Assembly (NCBI GenBank): GCA_963971575.1
Contig: OZ020617.1
Span: 21,537,403 to 21,601,402, forward strand
Direction: 5' to 3'
Length of the DNA: 64,000 bases
Source: Liopterus haemorrhoidalis
Taxonomy: Eukaryota; Arthropoda; Insecta; Coleoptera; Dytiscidae
Positions within the stretch are counted from its first letter, which is position 1, and every line of letters begins with the position of its first letter. This document shows positions 44,210 through 55,069 of the stretch, piece by piece. A program made the translations under genes and the position numbers. The notes beneath the pieces are model-generated. The model was not told the origin of the DNA and made no database searches. It worked only from the letters and a program-made list of their open reading frames with translations.

Positions 44210-46828
44210 ATGGCGCAAAAATGTCAATATTTTAATTGTGACTCGGCTAGGGCAAAAAACCCAAATTTGATATTTTTCACATTTCCAGTGAAAGATGAAG
44301 AACGTTGCAATGAGTGGATAAAAAATTGTGGTAACATTAATCTATTGGATTTAAGTCAAAAAACTTTATCACAAAAAGTGTTGTGTGAAAAACATTTTAT
44401 AGATTCGTGCTTCGTGAATGAAACACGTAAAAGACTAATAAAAAGTGCAGTGCCTAAAAACTATAATATAATAGTGGAAACTCCTGAAAAATTAAAAGTG
44501 CTTATACCAACTAGAACTTACAGTATTAAAACAGTGCTAGAGAATATAGATTCGGTCGACATGGAAAAACTAATATTAAGTGGTGCTGCTGAAAAGATTT
44601 GCGGTCCTAGTACCAGTGCTTCACTACCAATAACACCTCCTCGTTCAAAAAGAAAATTAGAATTCAATATAGAAAGTCCAAAGAAACTTGCAGATGAGAC
44701 CCCCACAAAAAATAAATTAAGAAAAAAAATAAAGGAACAATCGAGACAATTGAGCAAAAACCGACTCCAAATTCACCGGCAAAAACTGAAATTATCAAAG
44801 TCCAAAATTTCTTCCCATGCAGATGTTTTTATTAACATGATTGCAAACTCAAAAAAAAAAAGACCATACACAAAATCTGAAAAACAATTAGCCATAAGTT
44901 TATATTACAAGTCACCTGCAAACTATAAATATATGAGAAACGCATTAAAGTTTAATATGCCTAGTAAAGGCACAATTTACGAATGGTCGAGAATAAGGTT
45001 TTTGAAAACAGGAATTGAGAAAAATTCCAATTTTATTAAACAATTACAGTTAAAGGTGAAGGCAATGGAAGACGTAGAAAAAAATTGTGTACTAATTTTT
45101 GATGAGATGGCGATTAAAAAAAATTTAGAGTATAATGTGATGTTCGATTTAATAGAAGGCCTTGAGGATTTTGGTCATATGGGAAGAACATGTAAAATTG
45201 GAACAGAAGGTTTGGTGTTTTTGATTAGAGGTTTATTTTCCAACTGGAAGCTACCTATTTGTTATTATTTTAGTGCCGGACCTGTAAAAAGTATATGTTT
45301 AAAACAAATTATTGTTACCGTTATTAGGACACTTCAAGACATCGGTTTAAATGTTCGAATATTAACGTGTGATCAGGGTTCTAATAACAGAAAATCACTA
45401 AATGACTTGGGTATTACGGACTTGGAACCTATATTTTATGTCCAGAATAAAAAAATTATTGCTCTACATGACGCACCTCACCTAATAAAAAATATAAGGA
45501 ACACTCTACTGAAACACAATATGTATGTTGACAACAAAATAATTACATGGAATGATATAGTACAGACTTACAATATCGATAAACAAAATATTGTAAGATC
45601 TTTAGTTAAAATAACGCCAGCACACATTAACCCAAACGCATTTGAAAAATTAAAAGTAAAATATGCCACACAAATATTTAGTAAACGTTTTGCTGCGGCC
45701 ATCCGAACTGCCAAACAAGTAAATTCGATACAATCAAGAAGTGCATTCGATACAGCAAATTTTTTAGAAGATATAAATGATATTTTTGATCTTTTAAACA
45801 GTAAAAGATTAAACGATCCAAATCCCTATAAGTGTGCAGTTTCTGATCATCGTCCCTTCATTGTTGAAACTTTAAAAGCCAAGCTAGACTGGATTAATAC
45901 ATGGAAGGTGTACAATAAAAGTGGTACTGAAAAGAAAGGGATTTATTGTATTAGAGGCCTACAACAAACAATCAGAGGAGTTTTAATTTTATGGGATGAT
46001 ATAAAAAAAGAAAACTTCCAATTTTTGTTAACCAATCGGTTAAATCAAGACCCAATTGAAAATTTATTTTCTGCAATTCGGCGGCATGGAGGACATTGTA
46101 CGAACCCGACAGCAAAGATGTTTAGAATAGCGCTACAACAGCAAATGACCAGCAAAATATCAGACACCACAGAAAACTCGAACTGCGAAATTGACGAGGA
46201 TGTTCAGTTAGAAACCGAAGAAATTACTTCTGTCACTTCAATAGAGCCGTCTTCATCCCAAACAGCAGGTACACCGCAATCTAGTGACTCGTCTAGTGAT
46301 TCGTCTAGTGATTCGTCGGATCAGACAATATCGTGTTCAATAAATGTTACTTTGGAAGATTGCAGTGTGAATTTTTTTGCAGGATATCTCGTTCACGATT
46401 TAATAAAAAAATTTAAGTGCTGTGTTTGTGCAAACAGTATGTGTGGCGAACGACAGTTAGATGATCAAAAACAATTATTAATTGTCAACAGGGACTATAA
46501 TGTACATAAGGACAATAAACCAATTTTATTTTTAAAAATTCCATCAGAAGAATTGGTTCTAATTATCACAATATGTTTAAAGATTTTCGAGAAACATTTT
46601 GAAAATTTGAAAGAAATGACTAATTTTGCACAAAAGGTTATAGAAAAATGTTGTGCAAAAATTGAAAAAAAATATCCAGGATGGTTTTCTGTATGCAAAT
46701 CACATAAAATGTATATAGTTAAAAGACTAATTATAATAAAACTTCGAAAGACCTTAAAATGGATGTCGAATGATTTAGTTAAAAATATAACTAGCGTGAA
46801 AAAACGAAAACAATTTAAACATGTTTAA
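44210..46828 (+). CDS. intact THAP-domain P-element/THAP9-like transposase (872 aa)
   Basis: Start ATG 44210 has A at -3 and G at +4, and an in-frame TGA lies 21 nt upstream, so the start is well supported. Residues 1-85 form a THAP C2CH zinc finger (C5, C10, W36, C59, H62, and the AVP box at 80-82), which binds element DNA. Residues about 165-205 are a basic leucine-rich coiled coil. An RNase H-like catalytic core follows with VLIFDEMAIK (D298), ILTCDQGSNN (D388) and LNQDPIENLFSAIRRHGG (D614, E617). A serine/aspartate-rich stretch (about 690-705) precedes FFAGYLVHDLIKKFKCCVC. Length compares with 751 residues for the Drosophila P transposase and 903 for human THAP9. Intronless, no stops, no frameshift. 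It may be a live transposon or a domesticated gene; terminal repeats were not recognised. Confidence 0.93.
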   Translation: MAQKCQYFNCDSARAKNPNLIFFTFPVKDEERCNEWIKNCGNINLLDLSQKTLSQKVLCEKHFIDSCFVNETRKRLIKSAVPKNYNIIVETPEKLKVLIPTRTYSIKTVLENIDSVDMEKLILSGAAEKICGPSTSASLPITPPRSKRKLEFNIESPKKLADETPTKNKLRKKIKEQSRQLSKNRLQIHRQKLKLSKSKISSHADVFINMIANSKKKRPYTKSEKQLAISLYYKSPANYKYMRNALKFNMPSKGTIYEWSRIRFLKTGIEKNSNFIKQLQLKVKAMEDVEKNCVLIFDEMAIKKNLEYNVMFDLIEGLEDFGHMGRTCKIGTEGLVFLIRGLFSNWKLPICYYFSAGPVKSICLKQIIVTVIRTLQDIGLNVRILTCDQGSNNRKSLNDLGITDLEPIFYVQNKKIIALHDAPHLIKNIRNTLLKHNMYVDNKIITWNDIVQTYNIDKQNIVRSLVKITPAHINPNAFEKLKVKYATQIFSKRFAAAIRTAKQVNSIQSRSAFDTANFLEDINDIFDLLNSKRLNDPNPYKCAVSDHRPFIVETLKAKLDWINTWKVYNKSGTEKKGIYCIRGLQQTIRGVLILWDDIKKENFQFLLTNRLNQDPIENLFSAIRRHGGHCTNPTAKMFRIALQQQMTSKISDTTENSNCEIDEDVQLETEEITSVTSIEPSSSQTAGTPQSSDSSSDSSSDSSDQTISCSINVTLEDCSVNFFAGYLVHDLIKKFKCCVCANSMCGERQLDDQKQLLIVNRDYNVHKDNKPILFLKIPSEELVLIITICLKIFEKHFENLKEMTNFAQKVIEKCCAKIEKKYPGWFSVCKSHKMYIVKRLIIIKLRKTLKWMSNDLVKNITSVKKRKQFKHV

Positions 46829-46875
46829 TTTAATTTATTTAAATATATTTGTTATTTTATTTAACGGGAAGAAAA

Positions 46876-48012
46876 TATGCCGAAAGGGTGGGAGTGGAGA
46901 TTCCAAGGTGCGAAGAAAGAAATGAAAAGAGGCAGAGCGAAAGGCGGGATGATCACATGAGTAAGACGGGAGATTAGTATAGAGGAGGAGGAAGAGTTGT
47001 GGATTGAGGGGGTAGTAGAGAGAAGAGTGAAAGTAGGAAAAGAGAAGTGGCGAATAGTCACAGAGGGGAGATTGACGTATTATAAGGGAGAGAAGAAATC
47101 AACTATCGACTACGCTGTAATAAATGAAGGGGCGTGGGAAAAGATAAGCAGGTTTAAAGTGAGGGAGAGAATAGAGTCAGACCACCAACCGATAATAGTA
47201 GAGATAAGAAGAGGGAGAAAGAGAGAGGATGAAGAGGAGGTAAAGGATACACAAAACTGGAAGGAAAAGGGAATAAGTAAATATATGGCAACAATTGAGA
47301 AGATGGAATGGAAAGGAACGGGGGTGGAGAGAGGATGAAGAGAGCTGAAAGAGGGAATAGAAAGAGCGGTGGAAAAGAGAAAATGGAGTCCAAAGATGGG
47401 GAAGAAGCCATGGTGGGGAAGGAATTGTAGAAAGGCGAAAAAGGAAGTGCAAAAGGCCTGGAGGAAAAAAATAAAAGGAGGAGGACGGAAGAGGAGTACA
47501 AAGGAAAATGAGACAATATAAAAAAAACTTGCGAGGAGGTAAAGGAAAAGCACATGAAGAGGCAATAGGATGAAGTTGAAAAGATAAAGAATGAAAAACA
47601 AGCGTGGGAATATATAAATAAGGCCAGAGAGAAACAGGTAGGAATTAGCAAGAAGCTAATTATGGGGAGCTGGAGGAAACACTTTATGGAATTATTGGAG
47701 GGAAGTGAAGGTAGAAGGGAAGAATCCGAAGAGGAACAAAGGGTATGGGAAGCAAGGGAGGAGGATAAATCAGCTGTTGAGTGTAGAAGGAAAGGGAGAA
47801 AGGTGGGTGAGAGTACTCGAGGAAAGAAGGAAGGAATGCGGAGGTAAGACAGAACTGAGAACAGAAAAGAAGAGAGAGGCAAAGGAGAAGGAAAGAAAAG
47901 AGGGAAGAGAAGCGAAAAAAGAGACGAAAGATGGGAGGAAAAACTAGAGTCAAAAAAGAAGGAGACCGGAGACGGAAGCCGAAAAGAGAATAGGAAGAAA
48001 GAGAGGAACACC
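46876..48012 (+). pseudogene. LINE endonuclease-domain relic, RT deleted
   Basis: The plus frame begins MPKGWEWRFQGAKKEMKRGR (46876). It continues WRIVTEGRLTYYKGEKKSTI, DYAVINEGAWEKISRFKVRE and RIESDHQPIIVEI, the end of an APE endonuclease domain (ID...SDH). KWSPKMGKKPWWGRNCRKAK and a purine-rich linker up to GSWRKHFMELLEG follow. The RT is absent: after about 47950 the sequence goes directly to a 3' region with (TTTATA)n (48053-48085) and CCTAAACGTCGTAAGGCCTT. Strong AG bias on the plus strand produces long spurious minus-strand frames. Confidence 0.8.
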
Positions 48013-48155
48013 GGAAGAAGGATGTAGAAGAAAGAAAGTCATAAACTGTATTATTTTTATATTTATATTTATATTTATATTTTATTATCATTATGATTAT
48101 TTTTCGAATGTATTAGTTAAAACCCTAAACGTCGTAAGGCCTTGGGAAAATAGAG

Positions 48156-48161
<6 letters not shown>

Positions 48162-48187
<26 letters not shown>
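48162..48187. repeat. (TA)n, left part of the LINE tail
   Basis: About 13 TA units between the LINE 3' end and the Penelope-like arm; its continuation is at 50072-50160. Confidence 0.9.
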
Positions 48188-48191
<4 letters not shown>

Positions 48192-48223
48192 CGGAGAATT
48201 TCTTTCTTCTGTTGAAATTAAAT

Positions 48224-50073
48224 ATACTTAATTTAGTCGGGATAAAGAAGATAGTGTCGTGAATAACCCACATTTATTTCATAAGGCCTATATTTCGCCA
48301 ACAGTTCGTTAGCTTTATTCAAGGTATCTATAACAACAATGTGCAAATTAGTTAATGGAATTATAACAACAGTTTATCTTTACTCACTGAAATAATTAAG
48401 AGGAACACATGGATGTTATCAAAAAACGAACTAAGTCGTTATAAATCCCAAACCAATCAGGCACCATAACTTTTTTACAATAAAAAACTTTAAATTAATA
48501 ACATTCTATACATTTTTTACAAAACAAACGTGAAGCGGCCATTTTGTTTAATAAGGGAAGAAGAACAAGAGTTGAGGGGTGGAGATAAGGAAAAATTGTT
48601 CTAGAATGTTCCATTATACGATTAAGGTAAGAAGAAGTATTCTTCATCCCATGAATCAATATGATGACCTTGGGTATTTTTTGAAATTAAGCGGGCATGT
48701 GTATGACTTAGAATTATATAAAAAACCAATAATAAAATGACAAAATTGTAACAAGGGTATTATAATCATTATTATCACACAATAACCTCTCGAGGATCAT
48801 TTTTCTTCCTTATTTTTTTAAATGTAAGGAGGAAAGAGTAAATAGAATGTAAATTTTCAATATCCTTTTTCGAATTTAGTGTGTGATCAAAATGATTCAT
48901 ATCCAAAAAAAGTAGTTTACAAAATTCTTTTCAACTGTGATACCAATCACGAATCAGATCCAGGGGGAGGTAATGTAGGATTGGTTACCAATACAACGGA
49001 AATTTCTGAACCTAAAAAATACAGAGCCCTCACATATTTGGGACACACCTCAAATAGCCTTAAGAAGGTACTAAGGTTGGAAAACCTAGTTATTGCAGAC
49101 AAACCATTATCAAAGTTAGCTTCTATAAATACGAAATTAAAATATAAATACAACATTGGTTCTAGTAAAAACTGTATTTACAAATTGAAATGCGAATGTA
49201 ACAAAGTCTACGTGGGCAGTACGATACAAAAACTCAGTAATAGAATAATTCAACATCGTTCTGATGCTAGAATAAGTCCTAAAAAATGTGCTTTGGGACA
49301 ACATATTCATAACACGAAGCATAAAGTAGAATTTGATAATCCTGAGGTTTTGGACCGTTTCTCCCATTTTTCTAGTAGGATGTTTAAAGAGATGTGTTAT
49401 ATTAATCATTTTGATCACACACTAAATTCGAAAAAGGATATTGAAAATTTACATTCTATTTACTCTTTCCTCCTTACATTTAAAAAAATAAGGAAGAAAA
49501 ATGATCCTCGAGAGGTTATTGTGTGATAATAATGATTATAATACCCTTGTTACAATTTTGTCATTTTATTATTGGTTTTTTATATAATTCTAAGTCATAC
49601 ACATGCCCGCTTAATTTCAAAAAATACCCAAGGTCATCATATTGATTCATGGGATGAAGAATACTTCTTCTTACCTTAATCGTATAATGGAACATTCTAG
49701 AACAATTTTTCCTTATCTCCACCCCTCAACTCTTGTTCTTCTTCCCTTATTAAACAAAATGGCCGCTTCACGTTTGTTTTGTAAAAAATGTATAGAATGT
49801 TATTAATTTAAAGTTTTTTATTGTAAAAAAGTTATGGTGCCTGATTGGTTTGGGATTTATAACGACTTAGTTCGTTTTTTGATAACATCCATGTGTTCCT
49901 CTTAATTATTTCAGTGAGTAAAGATAAACTGTTGTTATAATTCCATTAACTAATTTGCACATTGTTGTTATAGATACCTTGAATAAAGCTAACGAACTGT
50001 TGGCGAAATATAGGCCTTATGAAATAAATGTGGGTTATTCACGACACTATCTTCTTTATCCCGACTAAATTAA

Positions 50074-50077
<4 letters not shown>
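48224..50077. mobile_element. Penelope-like element with 674-bp inverted arms
   Basis: The arms 48224-48897 and 49404-50077 are reverse complements without indels: matched positions always sum to 98301 (for example 48281 with 50020). Blocks checked by eye are nearly identical. The arms contain the antisense and sense copies of the C-terminal coding end, plus the segment GGCCTATATTTCGCCAACAG typical of the non-coding part. The 506-bp centre carries the rest of the endonuclease. Penelope-like elements are known to occur as partial copies in inverted arrangement; the reverse transcriptase is missing here. Confidence 0.88.
48898..49526 (+). pseudogene. GIY-YIG endonuclease C-terminal part of a Penelope-like element
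   Basis: This domain nicks DNA for Penelope retrotransposition. The frame, open to TGA 49526, has the pre-domain block YRALTYLGHTSNSLKKVLRL. The GIY-YIG module follows: CIYKLKCECNKVYVGST (49173-49223; the two motif tyrosines are present), then KLSNRIIQHRSDA (catalytic Arg), ALGQHIHNTKHKVEF, RMFKEMCYINHF (catalytic Glu) and HTLNSKKDIENLHSIYSFLL. The key residues are intact, but the upstream RT is absent. Sequence before 48898 is the inverted arm, not true coding sequence, so there is no genuine start codon. Confidence 0.85.
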
Positions 50078-50164
<87 letters not shown>

Positions 50165-50208
50165 ATTTAATGTTTTTTTTGTGTATTTTTTAGTTATATA
50201 ATTATTAA

Positions 50209-50262
<54 letters not shown>
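50072..50262. repeat. (TA)n then (TTA)n microsatellites
   Basis: (TA)n at 50072-50160 continues the LINE tail. A separate (TTA)n run of about 50 bp lies at 50213-50262, outside the LINE duplication. Confidence 0.9.
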
Positions 50263-50264
<2 letters not shown>

Positions 50265-51536
50265 TAAGATATAATAATTTTTATCAAAATAATTTTCTAG
50301 TATTGTGTCAAGATAAATTATACCTACAATTATTTTTTACGTAGTCATACAAATAAAATCATTATTTTTGTTTTATTGTTTTAGTTTCCTTTGTTTATTT
50401 ATATATTTTTTATAGATTTTCTGAACACGTTGGTGTAAGCCAATCTTATATAAGATTATTAATTAACAGAGTTATGACAATTTATGTATTTAGGGAATTT
50501 ATTTACGTATAATTTTTAAGTTTCCACTTCATTTTAATTATTTAAAAAAAATCGGGGATTATGACAGTTAAATGTTAGATAAACAGGCATATATAACGAA
50601 AAACGATGCCGCCCCTGCATAAATACCAATTTTAATGAATATGTTTAAACAGTATTTTTTTAATTCCATTTGTATGTTTAATTTTATTAAATAAGAACTA
50701 AGAATTTAATTGAAATATGTGAATTAATTTTCAAACCCTGAAATGTTTGAAAATGCATTGTTTATATAGGTTTACAGCTGTTATCTTTCATTCAAGAATT
50801 GTTGGTATAAGAATCCCCCACTATTTTTCCCGAAAGGCGTTGACGGAAAGAATTATGAATGAAACTATGTTAGTTTTGAAGTGTCCACCAGAGTAAATTT
50901 AGTTTCCTAATTGAAAAATAGATGGCTAGTTTTTTTCATGTATTTGTTTCGCGTTTCACTGTATCGTTTCTCTATATATATTACTTACTCTTATGGTGAC
51001 ACCTAACTTTATAATAGACCTAACTATTATTTTTAAAATGTGTAAAATATTTACTAAATGAGCCTGATACAAAAGAAACAAAGAATAATAATAAATGTTG
51101 AATACAACACATATGAATAGAATATTATTCCCAGTACACCGTATTTTTTTGTTTAAAAACATAATTTTTCAAAGCATTCACAGGTTTTTTTCGCACTGAA
51201 TATGTGTCAACAATATTTCAGTGTTTATTTGACATGGTATATTAAAATGATCGTTCGTGCTTTTGATGTCACAAAAATACAAGTTGACATTTAAAAAATA
51301 AATAGTTAAGAGACTTGTGAACGAAATATATGTAAGTGCAAAATATATTGTGTTCATTTTTCAAATATACACTCAGTAATTTTTAAAAGTGAATAAAATA
51401 TAGAGGTATGAACCTATAGAAAAACCCTGTAAACTGTATTTATATAAAATGCTACAAAAAAGCATAAACTTAGTACATATATGCACACATTTTGGTGCAC
51501 CAAAAGTCACCATGTTAAGAAGATAATAATTCCTAC
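50171..51536. other. possible 3' UTR of the P-like gene, then no gene
   Basis: With the LINE removed, 50171 onward directly follows the P-like stop codon region. An AATAAAATC signal near 50353 could end its transcript. The inverted 60-bp block at 50950-51010 follows. No other feature is supported. Confidence 0.4.
50950..51010. repeat. 60-bp block, inverted partner of 40752-40812
   Basis: CTGTATCGTTTCTCTATATA and ATTACTTACTCTTATGGTGA pair with the block at 40752. The two could be termini of one large element around the P-like gene or two unrelated copies of a short repeat. Confidence 0.6.
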
Positions 51537-51717
51537 GTTTCGCGCAAGATAGTCGTAAATTTGATTCGGCGGTAGAATTTAGATCGAATGTAGTCGGATC
51601 AATTCATATTGCTAGGATCGGTAATTGTCGTATATTTGTAGATGTCTTTCGGTACTAATTATTAATTAATTTTTACAAGCAATGCTTTATTTCAAAGATT
51701 CAAGTTACAATCTAGAG

Positions 51718-53057
51718 CAATGGTTCTTAAACGGTGTTCCGCGGAACACTGGTGTTCCGTGAACTTAGAGGAAGTGATCCGCCAAATTTTGAAAATCAGT
51801 CAAAAATTAAAACAGTTATGAAGACGAAAAAACAAAAATCAGCCACCACATGACCGACCGCCATCATAAAGTACTTGTATAAAATACATTCTAGCAGCAG
51901 AGTAGAAATAACTTGGCCTAATATTTTCTAACAAAGATATTATTTATCATGACCATGGAAACGTTACATGTAAGTATGAAAAAATTGAGACTTTAAATTT
52001 TTCGTTTTATCAAAAAACGTCACAAATAAAAGTTATTAGTTATTGCATTTATAGCAACTTTTGTTAAATAATTTTTTTCGAAATATTTTTCTGTTGCTAA
52101 ATATTCGCAAAAATCTTAAAATCGACCCGAGTAAACTCCCATTTCTAGTCAAGCGATTTTTTGTTAAAAAAACGAAAACGAAAAAGCAAAAGTCCTCGAT
52201 TTTAGTTTTCTCGTCTTTACTTGTATTTATGTACTTACATTAGCTTTTATCGATTTCTATAAGGGACCGTAGTCTCAAAATGAAATTTTCCGAAATAACA
52301 TTTAAAAATATTGGATTTCTGTTCAAACCGAGCTTAAAACTATATCGGAAAAAAAGATTAAAATTTTACTACAATTTTCAATATAGTACTTACACGAGCT
52401 TGGTTTTCGAACATTAATGAATATTAAGACAAAGAAACGTCAAAGGCTGACAAATATAGAAAAGAAAATGAGAGTGGCTATTTCACACATAAGACCAGAT
52501 ATTGAAACCATTTGTAAAAATCATTAGGTCTAAATATCCCATTAAAAAGATTGGCTGGAGTAAAGAATAGATGACTTCAAAGTAACAAATTTCTTTACAG
52601 TGGGCAGCACAAAACAACTTCACTAAAGAATTCAAGCATTATCAATGGCTTTAAAACAATGATTTCTGGTCTAGAAACGCATGCACAATGATATACATTT
52701 TGAATTGGGCTAATATGGGGGAAAATAAAGTACTAAGCAACTAATAACAAGATAAGTAGGTTAGGTTTAGTTAGTAAAAGTCTAGAACCGAGCGGAGAGA
52801 GCTAACTTTTCTTCTAGTTTGATGACAAAACACTATCTTAGGTTAGGTATGGTTAGTAATAGTTTGGTTAGAAGAAGCCGAGCGAAGCCAGCTACCTGAA
52901 TAAATCACGTGTACGCGTAGTTGTGTAGTCAACTATTCTTTACTCCAGCCAAAAGATTTACTAATTGTTATTTGCTATTGACTGATATGTAAACTGTTAT
53001 ATTACTGTTATGTGATTTTTAATATACATATAACGCAATATAAACAAAATATATATA

Positions 53058-53108
<51 letters not shown>

Positions 53109-53180
53109 TGATTTATTTTACTGTGTTTCACAATTTTTTTGTAAAATTGTAAATGATTCCGAAAAGGTTAAGAACCACTG
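51718..53180. mobile_element. hAT element (GGTTCTTAA family) with exact TSD
   Basis: The ends CAATGGTTCTTAAACGG (51718) and AAAAGGTTAAGAACCACTG (ends 53180) are inverted, and ATCTAGAG lies at 51710-51717 and 53181-53188. The block 51840-52155 (GACCGACCGCCATCA ... GACCCGAGTAAACTCCCATT) is shared in reverse orientation with 42450-42660. It hosts the element 52552-52952 and a (TA)n tract at 53053-53106. Confidence 0.88.
52552..52952. mobile_element. nested element with TGGCTGGAGTAAAGAATAG ends
   Basis: TGGCTGGAGTAAAGAATAG (about 52551) is exactly inverted as CTATTCTTTACTCCAGCCA (ends about 52952); AAAGAT lies near both outer ends. The interior 52690-52890 is a 200-bp module that is also found in the foldback at 15725-15950 (GGGCTAATATGGGGG..., TTAGGTTTAGTTAGTAAAAG, GAAGAAGCCGAGCGAAGC). 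Confidence 0.7.
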
Positions 53181-53575
53181 ATCTAGAGTATTCTTGAGTA
53201 AAAATTTGCAATTTTTAATTATTTACTGAGTGTCAATGATGTGAAGTTAGATAAAATTTAGGTTATTGTAAAACTGAAAATTAAAAATCAAACAAAATTT
53301 CAACACACGGATACATTGGGATCAATCTTTATCTTTAAACTAAAAATAAAATTAAATTGATCCGACTGTATTTGGTCTAAATTATATGGCCGAAATAAAT
53401 ACATGTTTATATTACGCGAAACCTAGTTACATTCCCCTCTTGAGGAAAAATTCAAATTAAAGTAATTTTAATGCTGTTGAAAAAGTTAGAAGAAAACTGT
53501 GACTTAGTATGTAGAGCAAAAGTGCTCAATCTTTGAAAAGGACAGCCAGTATTAAAGTTTGTTATACATAGTAGG

Positions 53576-53765
53576 CAGTGGCGGCGCCAGCTCTTAAAAT
53601 CTGGGGGGGGGGCAGGAAATAATTGAAATAATTTTTTTATCGTAAATATAAGCGACGACCTAAAAAAAAGTTCTCACTTTAAATATATTTTACTCCAAGC
53701 AATTCTAGGGGGGCTAACTGGGGGCCAGAGCAATTTTGGGGGATCCCCCGCTAGCGCCACCACTG
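53576..53765. mobile_element. short hAT MITE (CAGTGGCGGCGCC)
   Basis: CAGTGGCGGCGCCAGC (53576) and GCTAGCGCCACCACTG (ends 53765) are inverted. Flanks ATAGTAGG and GTCGTAGG agree at 6 of 8. Runs of G at 53604-53613 and CCCCC/GGGG near 53745 form the subterminal part. Confidence 0.75.
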
Positions 53766-54845
53766 GTCGTAGGCTATACAATAGACAAGTCTTATATACA
53801 AAAAGTGACCAGACGTCCCGGATTATACGGAACAGTACCAGATTTGAGTTGTTTATTAAGCATTGCAAACTCTTTCAGATGCTGCCGTCATGCTTGATGA
53901 ATTTTAAATTTCGCAAAGTTATAGACGCTAAAATATATGGCAGGCAACGGAAAAAGTTTTATCGGTTGTAAAAGTTGTGAACATCAGAAAAAATACAATT
54001 GTTCGTAGAAACGCTAAAAGCAATAAACCAAGTTAAGAGCAATTTTGCTTATTTCTGTGAAGAATTTTACAAAGAATTGCAAATAATGTAGGATTATTAA
54101 AAAATTCACTGCGCTGAAAAAAATGTTTAATTAAATCATTAAATTTATATTGTTCCAATAAAAAAAAAAACATTTTTTTATGATTATTTATTTATGTTTT
54201 GTTATTTAATAATAATTTTAGATAATACGTAAGCAGTATAGGTACATATTTTTATTTTATAATGTCAATATTTTTTAAATAAAAATTTGTATTTGGGCGT
54301 GGTTCTTGGAACCGTATGAAAAGTATTAGAAGAATATTAGTATTAGAAGAATATTAATAAATGTTATATAATGTCATTCAGTCGAAAGCATAAAAATATC
54401 ACGTACAACTATAATGTCAACAATATATCGTTGAATAGAACAGATCACCTCAAAGATCTAGGTGTTATACTAGATGAGAAGCTCAGATTTGAACGTCACA
54501 TAAATTATGTCATAAATAAAGCATATAAAATGTCGGGATTTGTTTTAAGGCAAAGCTCAAAATTCACACCCAAAGACACTATTGACCTTGTACAATTCAC
54601 TTATCAGACCTAATCTTGAAAACTGTACACTCATTTGGAATCATATGTACGATAAACATATCGATGGCATTGAGAAAATTCAAATTAAATTTTTAAGATA
54701 TTTTGCAAAAAGAAACAATATTATATTTCATTCATCCACTTATATTTCTTTCTTAAATGATATTAATTATGAAATTCTTACAACAAGACGTATAAAGACT
54801 GATATGATCTTACCATTTAAAATAATACATAATATCATAGATAGT

Positions 54846-55069
54846 TAGGGTGACCAGATTTCAGTGAAGGGAAACCGGGACACACAGGAAAAAAAAAGAA
54901 GGTCTTTGTTTCCTCCCAGATCCAATTGAAGAGCAAAAAAAAAGGTCCTCACCTCTCAAATTCAAAATGAAGAGCAAAAAAAAAAAAGGTCCTCACCTCC
55001 ACAAATTCAAAGTGAAGAGCAAAAAAAAAAAAAATCCGTCCCGGTTTTCCGGGACGGATGGTCACCCTA
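54846..55069. mobile_element. hAT MITE (GGTGACCAG family) with GAGGACC minisatellite, exact TSD
   Basis: Ends TAGGGTGACCAGATTTCAG (54846) and CGGGACGGATGGTCACCCTA (ends 55069). TAGATAGT lies at 54838-54845 and 55070-55077. Three units of the minisatellite in reverse orientation (AAAAAAAGGTCCTCACCTC, GGTCCTC at 54944 and 54989, a diverged one at about 54900), separated by about 45 bp, make up most of the element. Confidence 0.9.

Larger units (their letters stand above)
46865..50159 (+). mobile_element. LINE fragment with (TA)n tail and nested Penelope-like element, exact 11-bp TSD
   Basis: ATTTTATTTAA lies at 46854-46864 and again at 50160-50170. Between them are a 5'-truncated LINE (46865-about 48160), its (TA)n tail, a Penelope-like insertion (48224-50077) and the rest of the (TA)n. 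The arrangement means the LINE inserted just after the P-like transposase stop codon (46828) and the Penelope-like element later entered its TA tail. Confidence 0.8.
51537..53427. mobile_element. outer inverted-repeat element containing a hAT insertion
   Basis: CGTTTCGCGCAAGATAGTCG...GATTCGGCGGTAGAATTTAG...GTCGGATCAATT (51537-51604) is inverted at 53342-53425 (AATTGATCCGACTGTATTTG...GGCCGAAATAAATAC...ACGCGAAACC). Removing the nested hAT leaves roughly 420 bp, a MITE-sized element. The class is unknown. Confidence 0.7.

Noticed and set aside
47154..48011. Long minus-strand frame of 285 codons rich in Ser, Phe and Leu
   Set aside because: It is the complement of the purine-rich LINE linker; composition alone keeps it open and it has no domain.
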